Shown here one piece after another: positions 8,515 through 16,438 of a stretch of DNA of 64,000 nt. The translations under genes and the position numbers were made by a program. The stretch spans positions 224,107-288,106 of the forward strand of contig CALSLT010000014.1 of assembly GCA_943787265.1 (NCBI GenBank). Direction: 5' to 3'. The notes under the pieces are model-generated. The model ran no database searches, was not told the origin of the DNA, and was given only the letters and a program-made list of their open reading frames with translations. This stretch comes from an uncultured Planctomycetaceae bacterium. GTDB lineage: Bacteria; Planctomycetota; Planctomycetia; Planctomycetales; Planctomycetaceae. Position 1 is the stretch's first letter; each line of letters opens with the position of its first letter.

Positions 8515-10824
8515 CTACTCTGGCCGTTTCCAAGGGAGCAACTGTAGGTCGCTGCAGAATGGTGAGGCTGGCAGCCCGGCCTGGTTATAGAGATTGGCAT
8601 TGGATGGGGCTCCGCTGCACGCATAGCGGACGGCTCTGGGGTTTGTGACCGCGCTGCTACGAACGAGGACCGTTGAGCCATCGATCCTTCCTTTCGCGGG
8701 GTACCATTTGCCAGATTTATCTGCGATCTCAAAGTGGGCGAGCTCGTCGTCCGGTATTGGTTTCACCGAATTGAGACCGTCCTTGTGAGCGATCATTAAT
8801 CCGGCGTCAGCGTGTGTGAATTCGACCCGAATTCCATCGTTTTCAATCGTCGCGGACTTGAACAAAGGCCCGCTGAACGCAACTTTTTGTCCGTAGTCAT
8901 TTGCCAGTGCCCATCGAGCGAGACGATTGCCGACATCGAGTTTGTTGGCCGGATGAATGTCAGTATCAGGCAGGTCGATCGTGACAGCCATCCCCGTGTG
9001 TTTAATGACGAGACTGCGGCGTTGTTCTTCACGCAGACGAATCCAGCCCGTGGCTGTTTCGCTGAAAGGCGGCAACTGTACAAAGTAGAAAGGAAGCTCT
9101 CGCCTCTCCCATTCGTCACGCCAGCCCTCAACGAGAGCCCGCATCTTTTGCTGATAGTTGCGAGGGTCTTCGCCGCGTCCGGCATTCGACTCGCCCTGGT
9201 ACCAGACAAATCCCCGCACCGCGTAAGGAGCAATTGGCGCGACGCGGGCGTTAAAGATTCGTCCCGGCATTCCCGCCGTATTTCGAACGACCACTCCCCC
9301 TGTAATTCCGGCAAGTTCATCGAGCTTGTTCTGCTCGGCAAGCGACAAAATGGGCCGCAGAGATTCATACTTTTCTAATTGTGATCGCGGTATGAATCCT
9401 TCGATCGGCTTACCACCCCACGATCCCTCAATGATGCCGACCGGTACTCCGAGTCCGGCGTGTAGCTTGCGAGCGAAAAAGTAAGCGACCGCGGACTGTC
9501 GGCGTCGGTTTGCAGCAGTGTCGACCTGCCAGGCCGACATCTTCTGACGCTGTGTCAGCGGTTCAGGAGAATCAGGTTCGTCAATTCGGATTACGCGAAT
9601 ATCGTCAGTACTGGGTGCCTCGATAATCTCTCGAAATGTCGGAATTTTTCGAGCACAGGCTTCGAGCGTCATCTGCATGTTTGATTGACCGCTCGCATAC
9701 CACACTTCGCCGACCAGAACGTTCTGAAACTCCAGGCGTTGTGCTCCGGACTCGACAATGAATCTCTTGCCTTCGGCATCTGATTCGAGCGGCGTCAGGT
9801 CGAGTCGCCAAGAGCCATCGCGTGAAGCCTGAACGGTTTTTGATTGGCCGTCGAAATGGACGGTCACTTTTTCGCCAGCCGACGCCGTTCCCCACACTGG
9901 CAACTTCACGCCCTGCTGCAGAACGGCATTGTCTGTGAAGACGTCGGCAACACGCAGATTCTGAACGCGAGGCACGGGTCGCGTCCCTTGCCCGACCGGT
10001 GCGTCTTTTTGTCTGTACATCCCTTTTGGCATGTACCTGGCAACGTCGCGCAGCGCGATCACTGTGCATTTCTCGTCAGCAAGGTGCTGCAAGTAACGTT
10101 CAAATTTCTCGGGAGTCGTTGACACCCACGGATGAGGCGAGTCGGGAATGCCGTGGAAGGTCATGACAGCGATTTTGCCATCCCTTGCCAGCGCCGTTGC
10201 TTCGACAAACTGTTCGAAAGTGCTGCCCGGCTTGCCATCAAAGGCCTGTGGCATCAGCAGTGCGTCGTCCTTCGCAGGATCAAACGCACGAGCACCGCCT
10301 GCTCGTGCGAACTGATACCCTCGGTCTTTCAACACCTTGACCGCAATGTCGCTGGTGGCATAACCGGGGTAGCAGAAGCTGACGGGCTTCGGAATCTCGT
10401 GCGCGGCACATTGCTCCTCGATGTACGCCACATCCGAGTCGATCTGCCCTGGCGTTTGCCGAGTGACAGCGCTGTGCCGTCGTGTGTGGTTGCCAATTTC
10501 AAATCCCGACTTATGCAGTCCGCTGATCTGCTCCCAAGTCATGTAGTCTTTTTTATTAGTCGTGAAGTTGAAGCCTTCAGTGATAAAGAACGTCGCTCCG
10601 AAACCGAACTTCTTCAGGAGTGGGCCGACGTGCTTCGCATGACTGACTGCAGAATCATCAAACGTCAGAACAACGAGCTTGTCAGGAACTGCTACCGGCT
10701 CGTTCGCCCGTTCCGCAACACTGCCGGAATCGGCAACGGATTCATCCGCTGAAATCTGACCGAGGCACGAAACTGCAAGCAGAACAGAAGTAAGTACACG
10801 ACAACCTATCCGCAGTGAGTTCAT
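8515..10824 (-). CDS. Polysaccharide deacetylase-sialate O-acetylesterase (SASA) fusion
   Basis: A 769-residue secreted two-domain enzyme. The start at 10824 is preferred over an upstream in-frame ATG because a normal signal peptide (MNSLRIGCRVLTSVLLAVS) begins there. Residues 48-260 are a polysaccharide deacetylase (carbohydrate esterase 4, NodB homology): TFDD at 54-57 and the metal-binding HTRRH at 113-117. Residues 300-760 are a SASA domain with the GQSNM nucleophile motif, WYQGESNA, and DTDIHPANK containing the catalytic Asp/His. Both halves remove acetyl groups from glycans, so the fusion would de-acetylate one polymer at two linkage types. It precedes the PSCyt and sulfatase genes in a polysaccharide-use context. 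No internal stop or damage is seen. Confidence 0.9.
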   Translation of the reverse strand: MNSLRIGCRVLTSVLLAVSCLGQISADESVADSGSVAERANEPVAVPDKLVVLTFDDSAVSHAKHVGPLLKKFGFGATFFITEGFNFTTNKKDYMTWEQISGLHKSGFEIGNHTRRHSAVTRQTPGQIDSDVAYIEEQCAAHEIPKPVSFCYPGYATSDIAVKVLKDRGYQFARAGGARAFDPAKDDALLMPQAFDGKPGSTFEQFVEATALARDGKIAVMTFHGIPDSPHPWVSTTPEKFERYLQHLADEKCTVIALRDVARYMPKGMYRQKDAPVGQGTRPVPRVQNLRVADVFTDNAVLQQGVKLPVWGTASAGEKVTVHFDGQSKTVQASRDGSWRLDLTPLESDAEGKRFIVESGAQRLEFQNVLVGEVWYASGQSNMQMTLEACARKIPTFREIIEAPSTDDIRVIRIDEPDSPEPLTQRQKMSAWQVDTAANRRRQSAVAYFFARKLHAGLGVPVGIIEGSWGGKPIEGFIPRSQLEKYESLRPILSLAEQNKLDELAGITGGVVVRNTAGMPGRIFNARVAPIAPYAVRGFVWYQGESNAGRGEDPRNYQQKMRALVEGWRDEWERRELPFYFVQLPPFSETATGWIRLREEQRRSLVIKHTGMAVTIDLPDTDIHPANKLDVGNRLARWALANDYGQKVAFSGPLFKSATIENDGIRVEFTHADAGLMIAHKDGLNSVKPIPDDELAHFEIADKSGKWYPAKGRIDGSTVLVRSSAVTNPRAVRYACSGAPSNANLYNQAGLPASPFCSDLQLLPWKRPE

Positions 10825-10928
10825 GAATCTGATCCTTCGATTGCACGAGCATGTGAGGCCACTGCCGCCACCCACTCCGTTGCAAATTTGTTGCTAAGCA
10901 GAGTTTTCGTCGTTGTGTCGCTGTTCTT

Positions 10929-12935
10929 TCACTTGCCATTCCTCGACTGAGGCCACGCGATGACTCGCTTCCCTGCTGAATCAAGCAGCGTCAGACCGGA
11001 AATAGTCGCTTTGCTGACACCGTCACCGACGTCGAGTCGCAATTGGTAGATCCGTTGCTCGGTCGACAGCCGCAGGTCTGTGTCATGCCATTTCCCGTCA
11101 GCGTCAACCGCGAACTCGATCCGCTCTCCTTTCGGAAGAATCGTTTTCGGATCGGTTGTGTAGAACAACTCGCCGCCGCCCTTTGTTCCGCCTTGCAGCC
11201 GGAACGCAAGACGGTACGGCCCCACCGGCATGTCACGACCTCGCAAATCCATTGCGATGCCCGGATCATCGCCGCTGAACTCGAGACGCAGCTCGCCGTC
11301 CACAATCGCGATCTTTGTGTTCTTCCGAGCTCTGATTCGATTCGCAGGACCACGACGTCCTGCTACGCGGTTTGGCTTACCGGTAGCGGAACCAGGCCCG
11401 CCGTCAAACTTCGTCCATTCCGGATGACGATGCAGCAGCTTCGCGTCGATAGTCGTTGCGTACGACTTGGGCGATGCGTGTAGAACGGTTTTTGTCATCT
11501 CCGTCCACGTGTCGATCATTTTCTGAAGTCGCTCAGGTTCCGCTTCGGCGAGATTGTTCAGCTCGGTGCGATCTTTGGCGACGTTGTAAAGCTCCCAGGC
11601 TTCTCTTCGGAAACTCACGGCCTTCCAGTCGCCGTCCCGCAAGCCTCGGTCACTCGAGAACAGCAGATGTATCGGCGTCCGTCTTCCCAATGAATCGCCA
11701 TCGAAGACAGGTTTCAAAGATACGCCAGATACGGGACGCAACTGACGCTCGGGCCATGCCTGCGGTATCTCGCATTGAGAAATGTCGGCCAACGTCGGCA
11801 GAACATCAATCAGATGAGCTGGCTCATGAACAATATCGCCAGAGCCAGTCTTCAAACCTGCCGGCCAGTGAACGATCGCCGGAGTGGCGATGCCGCCTTC
11901 GAACTGGTTCTGTTTGTAGTAGCGAAATGGACTGTTCCTCGCCCACGACCAGCCTGTCGAATCTGCCAGCGCGATGTCACCGTTAGTTGGCTCGACATCG
12001 AGCAACGGCATCCGTCGGTCGTACGGACATGCACCATTGTCAGACACAAATAGAATCAACGTGTTGTCTAACTCGCCATTCGCACGCAGGTCTGCAACCA
12101 GACGTCCCACTTCCTGGTCGACTCGATCGATCATCGCAGCCAGCGTCGTCATCCGATTGGCTTCGTATCCCTGACGCCAGGTCTCCATCGCCTCCCACGC
12201 CGGCAGATGCTCCGGACGAGGGCTCGCCTTGAGGTCTTTCGGCAGCAGCCCGATGTTCTTCTGCTTGGCAACACGAGCCGCTCGAACAACATCCCACCCC
12301 TTGTCGTACCGCCCTTTGTATTTCGCATAGTCATCCGGCAGCGCGTGCAGCGGTGCGTGCGGAGCGTTAAACGCGACATACAGATACCAGGGTTTTCCGG
12401 AAGCACGTGCGTCTTTGAGAAACTTCAGCCCAAAGTCGACGTTGGCGACCGTCGTATAGAATCCGCTGTTCGGAACCTGCCATGCGGCACCGTTCAGCCG
12501 AAACGTGTTGTCGCCCTTGAAGAAATTGCACGCGCCGCTGAGATGACCGAAATATCTGTTGAACCCGAAGTCGGTCGGTTCACGCTTCAGGTGCCACTTG
12601 CCGGTCATCGCCGTGAAGTAACCACCATTTCCGAGCACTTCCGCCGAGGTCACGGCATGACTCATCGCGGTGTCGCCAGCGGCAATGCAATACTGCCCCG
12701 TCAGCAAAGAGACCCGCGACGAGTGACACTTTGCTGTGTTGTAGAACTGAGAAAACCGCAGGCCATCACTCGCCAGTGCGTCCAGGTGTGGCGTTTCGAT
12801 TTCGCTTCCGTAGCAACCAAGATCTGAGAAGCCCATGTCGTCGGCCATGATGACGACAATGTTCGGGCGATCGGCCGCATCGATTGAAGAGAGCAATAAC
12901 AGAAACAATCCGATCGAAGTCAGTAGACGATTCAT
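10929..12935 (-). CDS. Secreted arylsulfatase (S1 family)
   Basis: A 668-residue sulfatase with a cleavable signal peptide (about residues 1-20) and the N-terminal metal-binding segment RPNIVVIMADDMGFSDLGCYG. The active-site motif is C70-H-S-S-R-V-S-L-L-T-G. Cys70 is the residue oxidised to formylglycine; Ser replaces the usual Pro at position +2 of CxPxR, a variant I associate with a planctomycete subgroup. TGKWHLK carries the expected downstream Lys/His. After about residue 530 an extra C-terminal beta domain appears (RANRIRARKNTKIAIVDG onward), perhaps a carbohydrate-binding or LamG-like module. The substrate is likely a sulfated polysaccharide but is unspecified. It is 104 bases upstream of the deacetylase fusion on the same strand, so co-transcription is plausible. 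Confidence 0.92.
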   Translation of the reverse strand: MNRLLTSIGLFLLLLSSIDAADRPNIVVIMADDMGFSDLGCYGSEIETPHLDALASDGLRFSQFYNTAKCHSSRVSLLTGQYCIAAGDTAMSHAVTSAEVLGNGGYFTAMTGKWHLKREPTDFGFNRYFGHLSGACNFFKGDNTFRLNGAAWQVPNSGFYTTVANVDFGLKFLKDARASGKPWYLYVAFNAPHAPLHALPDDYAKYKGRYDKGWDVVRAARVAKQKNIGLLPKDLKASPRPEHLPAWEAMETWRQGYEANRMTTLAAMIDRVDQEVGRLVADLRANGELDNTLILFVSDNGACPYDRRMPLLDVEPTNGDIALADSTGWSWARNSPFRYYKQNQFEGGIATPAIVHWPAGLKTGSGDIVHEPAHLIDVLPTLADISQCEIPQAWPERQLRPVSGVSLKPVFDGDSLGRRTPIHLLFSSDRGLRDGDWKAVSFRREAWELYNVAKDRTELNNLAEAEPERLQKMIDTWTEMTKTVLHASPKSYATTIDAKLLHRHPEWTKFDGGPGSATGKPNRVAGRRGPANRIRARKNTKIAIVDGELRLEFSGDDPGIAMDLRGRDMPVGPYRLAFRLQGGTKGGGELFYTTDPKTILPKGERIEFAVDADGKWHDTDLRLSTEQRIYQLRLDVGDGVSKATISGLTLLDSAGKRVIAWPQSRNGK

Positions 12936-13086
12936 TCTGATGAAACCATTCGAAGTCGAGGGTCGGTAAATGTTCTTGTCGTAGTCCGGCGAAGATTTCC
13001 CACCAAAACACGCGAAGTAAGGACCAGTCTACCTGACTGACCGGGTTGACACCGCTCCGAGGGAATTTTCCAGTCTGGCCGTTATC

Positions 13087-13108
13087 ATCTGTGGCTTGAA
13101 CCACAGAT
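13087..13108. promoter_or_regulatory. Perfect 8-bp inverted repeat before a start codon
   Basis: ATCTGTGG and CCACAGAT form a hairpin with a 6-base loop. It ends 15 bases before the ATG at 13124, in the 188-base gap between a divergent sulfatase and the esterase-peptidase gene. It could be an operator or a 5'-leader structure. It is too short a match to name a regulator. Confidence 0.4.
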
Positions 13109-13123
13109 AAAAATGGAGAACCG

Positions 13124-14800
13124 ATGAACGACCAACTGCCGACATCACTCGCCTGCCACATGTTGTCATTTGCTCTGGTCATGACGACCAGTTTTTCCAC
13201 CTTGCTTGCGCAACAGCCGGCGAAGTCAAAGTCAGCTCGGCCGAAACCCAAAGCCGTCCGACCAGAACGTTACGACGCGTCGGTCCCCAAACCGACCGTC
13301 GCTGGTGTTCGCTACGGCGATCATGAACGGCACATCCTCGACTTCTGGAAAGCTGAATCATCCACTCCAACGCCGCTCGTGTTCATTATTCACGGCGGTG
13401 GGTGGCAGGGCGGTTCGAAAGAACGTGCTCAACGCTTTGCCGACGTCGCCGCACTTCTGAAGGCTGGAATCTCGGTGACCGCTCTCAACTATCGGTATGT
13501 CCGACAGGGTGTCGAGGTCGGCATTAAGCCTCCCGTGAAAGCCCCGTTGCACGACGCTGCTCGGGCGTTGCAATTTGTTCGCAGCAAAGCAAACGAATGG
13601 AATATCGACAAAGAACGGATCGGTGCAGCTGGCGGCTCGGCCGGAGCGTGTTCCAGTTTGTGGCTGGCGTTTCACGACGATCTGGCTGACTCGAAGAACG
13701 ACGATCCGGTGGCTCGCGAATCAACAAGGTTGTGGTGCGCTGCCGTCGTCGGTGCCCAAACCACACTCGACCCGAAACAAATGAAAGAGTGGACGCCCAA
13801 CAGCAAGTACGGCGGACACGCTTTCGGACTGCTGGGATTCACAAAGTTTCTCGCCGAGCGTGAAAACATCCTGCCGTGGATCGCCGAGTATTCACCCTAC
13901 GCCCTTGTATCAAAAGACGACCCACCGGTTTATCTCATCTACTCCGCTCCGCCTGCCCTTGGCAAGGACCAGCGAGACCCGACGCACACGTCCAACTTCG
14001 GCGTGAAACTCAAAGAGCACTGCACGACGATCGGTGTCGACTGTGAACTCGTCTATCCGAACGCTCCAGATGTGAAACACAAAAGTCCAACGGACTATCT
14101 GATCAAAACGCTTAAATCGAAAAAGCGATCCGCCGCCGCGTCAGCGACAGCGGGCCATCTGACCAGGAAAATTGAAGGCTGGACAGTACTCATTAGCGAG
14201 CGACTTCTTGAGGACGAAAAAGCGGCGACAGAACGAGCACTGGAACTGCTGACCGTTCAGCTTCGGGAGATTACTCGCGTCGTGCCTGCAACGGCTGTTA
14301 CCGAGCTGCGTAAAGTGCCGCTCTGGTTTTCTCCAGAATATCCCGGCACACGACAACGGGCAGAATACCATCCCGGCGCGGGCTGGCTTCGCGACAACAA
14401 ACGTAATCCAGCAATGGCAAAGGCCGTCGAATTCACCAATGTCCGCATCTTTGAACGTGAAACGAAGAGGATGCCAAACTTCGCACTGCACGAACTCGCA
14501 CACGCCTATCATGACCGAGTCCTGGCCAGAGGCTTCGGCAATGAAACAATCAAGGCTGCCTTCGAAAACGCCAAAGAAAAAGGTCTCTACGAGAAGGTCG
14601 AACAACGATTCGGCGACGGCCGCTCGGCCACAGTTCGTGCATACGCCATTACGAATCCGATGGAGTATTTCGCCGAATGCACCGAAGCATATTTCTCGAC
14701 AAACGACTTCTTCCCGTTCACGAAGAAGCAACTCGAGAAGCACGACCCCAAAATCTTCGCACAACTGAAGACACTTTGGTCAGGCACCGTCGATAAATAG
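13124..14800 (+). CDS. Secreted esterase-metallopeptidase fusion (alpha/beta hydrolase plus ATLF-like domain)
   Basis: A 558-residue protein with a signal peptide ending near residue 30. Residues 60-330 are an alpha/beta hydrolase of the BD-FAE/lipase-like type: oxyanion motif HGGGW at 90-94, nucleophile elbow GGSAG with Ser172, and a C-terminal catalytic His in DVKHKSPTDY. Residues 350-555 are a separate domain resembling the anthrax-lethal-factor-type (M34-like) peptidase fold: zinc motif HELAH at 456-460 and a downstream MEYFAECTEAYF segment with candidate third-ligand glutamates. Both active sites look complete. A stand-alone ATLF-like protein is common in planctomycetes; the covalent joining to an esterase is what is unusual. 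It begins a plus-strand run with the lactonase gene 47 bases downstream. Confidence 0.82.
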   Translation: MNDQLPTSLACHMLSFALVMTTSFSTLLAQQPAKSKSARPKPKAVRPERYDASVPKPTVAGVRYGDHERHILDFWKAESSTPTPLVFIIHGGGWQGGSKERAQRFADVAALLKAGISVTALNYRYVRQGVEVGIKPPVKAPLHDAARALQFVRSKANEWNIDKERIGAAGGSAGACSSLWLAFHDDLADSKNDDPVARESTRLWCAAVVGAQTTLDPKQMKEWTPNSKYGGHAFGLLGFTKFLAERENILPWIAEYSPYALVSKDDPPVYLIYSAPPALGKDQRDPTHTSNFGVKLKEHCTTIGVDCELVYPNAPDVKHKSPTDYLIKTLKSKKRSAAASATAGHLTRKIEGWTVLISERLLEDEKAATERALELLTVQLREITRVVPATAVTELRKVPLWFSPEYPGTRQRAEYHPGAGWLRDNKRNPAMAKAVEFTNVRIFERETKRMPNFALHELAHAYHDRVLARGFGNETIKAAFENAKEKGLYEKVEQRFGDGRSATVRAYAITNPMEYFAECTEAYFSTNDFFPFTKKQLEKHDPKIFAQLKTLWSGTVDK

Positions 14801-14847
14801 TGCGACGGCAAGCGATCACCCACGGTCACATTCAAGGACAGGCCAGC

Positions 14848-15864
14848 ATGAACATCCACCGAAGAGGCTTTCTCGCAAGCAGCGCAATTTCCGCGTTCGC
14901 ACTTACGTCCCCTCTCCGAGCTGATTGGGAGCCGAGCCAGCGTTACCCGGACCCACGTATCCGGGCGTTGGACAAGAGCTTCATGAAGTATCGCTTGAGT
15001 CTGGCCAAGGTCGAACGCATTGCCACCGGAATGCGATGGAGTGAGGGCCCAGTCTGGTTTGGTGACGGGCGATACCTATTGTGGAGCGATATCCCCAACA
15101 ACCAGATCATGAAGTGGGAAGAAGAAACCGGAGCGGTCAGCGTCTTCCGCAAGCCATCCAACAACTCGAACGGCAACACACGTGATCGCCAGGGGCGTCT
15201 CGTCACCTGCGAACATGACACGCGGCGAGTCACCCGAACCGAATACGACGGGTCGATCACCGTCATCGCTGATGAGTTTGAGGGCAAACCGCTCAATTCG
15301 CCAAACGACATCGTGTGTCGATCCGATGGTTCGCTCTGGTTCACCGATCCCCCGTTCGGCATTCTTGGATTTTACGAAGGCCACAAGGCAAAGCAAGAAC
15401 TGCCGACCAATGTCTATCGATGGGATCCGGCCACGAACGAAGTGAAGGTTGTGGCCGGCGACATTAATCGCCCAAACGGACTCGCGTTCTCCCCGGATGA
15501 ATCGACGCTGTACATCGTCGAAGCCGGAGTTTCTCCTCGTGTCCTGAGAGCCTACGACGTCACGAAGGAAGGAACGCAACTGACAAACGGGCGAACGTTC
15601 CTGTCTGCCGACGATGGCGGAACGCCGGACGGATTTCGCGTCGACGTCGATGGCAACCTGTGGGTTGGCTGGGGCATGGGACAGGAAGGCCTGGATGGAG
15701 TTTCCGTCTTCAACAAGGATGGCAAACTCATCGGTCGCATCGACCTGCCTGAAAGATGCGGCAACGTCTGTTTCGGCGGGCGACATCGCAATCGACTCTT
15801 CATGTGCGGCAGCACTTCCGTGTACTCACTGTTTGTGAATACACAGGGAGTCGCTGGGGGTTGA
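14848..15864 (+). CDS. SMP-30/gluconolactonase-like protein, Tat-exported
   Basis: A 338-residue six-bladed beta-propeller of the SMP-30/gluconolactonase/LRE family. The start at 14848 gives a twin-arginine-like signal (NIHRRGFLASSAI); the alternative upstream ATG at 14800 adds 16 residues without a signal character. Visible family motifs are WSEGPVWFGDGRYLLWSDIPNN, LNSPNDIVCRSDGSLWFTDPPFG and RPNGLAFSPDESTLYIVE, which supply the metal ligands Glu, Asn and Asp. These enzymes hydrolyse sugar lactones, and exported planctomycete members may act on oxidised sugars made by neighbouring dehydrogenases. It lies 47 bases after the esterase-peptidase gene and 24 before the methyltransferase-like gene, consistent with an operon. 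Confidence 0.88.
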   Translation: MNIHRRGFLASSAISAFALTSPLRADWEPSQRYPDPRIRALDKSFMKYRLSLAKVERIATGMRWSEGPVWFGDGRYLLWSDIPNNQIMKWEEETGAVSVFRKPSNNSNGNTRDRQGRLVTCEHDTRRVTRTEYDGSITVIADEFEGKPLNSPNDIVCRSDGSLWFTDPPFGILGFYEGHKAKQELPTNVYRWDPATNEVKVVAGDINRPNGLAFSPDESTLYIVEAGVSPRVLRAYDVTKEGTQLTNGRTFLSADDGGTPDGFRVDVDGNLWVGWGMGQEGLDGVSVFNKDGKLIGRIDLPERCGNVCFGGRHRNRLFMCGSTSVYSLFVNTQGVAGG

Positions 15865-15888
15865 GCCAGCGAAAGGAAAAGGGCATCC

Positions 15889-16398
15889 ATGTTTCTACGC
15901 TGGTTACAAGCTGTCGTGCTGCTGCCGGGCACGGTGCTGGTCGCCGTTCCCGCTGCGATTCTGCACTTCTCAGCCCCATCTCTGCGAGATGTCATGGCAG
16001 AGCCCGGCTCACTGCGATTTGTTCTCGCGTTCGCCGTCTCCGTGCCGGGACTGATTCTCGCCGGTTGGACGATGTCACTGTTTATTCGCTTTGGTGACGG
16101 AACAGCCGCCCCGTGGGACCCGCCTCAAAAGTTGGTCGTTCGCGGGCCGTACCAGCACGTCAGAAATCCGATGATCAGCGGCGTCCTGTTTCTTCTGATC
16201 TCCGAATCGTTGCTGTTCGACGTGCCTGGGCTGCTAATCTGGACCACCGTCTTCTTCGTCGGCAACTCCGTATATTTTCCGCTGGTCGAAGAACCAGGTC
16301 TCCGAACACGTTTTGGCGACGACTACAAAGTATACTTTGCGAATGTCGGCCGATGGATTCCCAGACTGACGCCGTGGTCGCTCGACAAAGATCGCTGA
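15889..16398 (+). CDS. Isoprenylcysteine carboxyl methyltransferase-family membrane protein
   Basis: A 169-residue membrane protein with four or so helices and the ICMT/phospholipid-methyltransferase signature: VVRGPYQHVRNPMISGV in the second half and EEPGLRTRFGDDYKVY with VGRWIP at the end. These positions bind S-adenosylmethionine and the lipid head group in characterised members. Bacterial homologues are often annotated only by fold, and the acceptor here is unknown. It lies between the lactonase and the DUF1592-type gene on the same strand with short gaps. Confidence 0.82.
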   Translation: MFLRWLQAVVLLPGTVLVAVPAAILHFSAPSLRDVMAEPGSLRFVLAFAVSVPGLILAGWTMSLFIRFGDGTAAPWDPPQKLVVRGPYQHVRNPMISGVLFLLISESLLFDVPGLLIWTTVFFVGNSVYFPLVEEPGLRTRFGDDYKVYFANVGRWIPRLTPWSLDKDR

Positions 16399-16438
16399 TT
16401 ACGAAAATCGTGTACCGCCTCATTGAAAAGTAAGTTTA

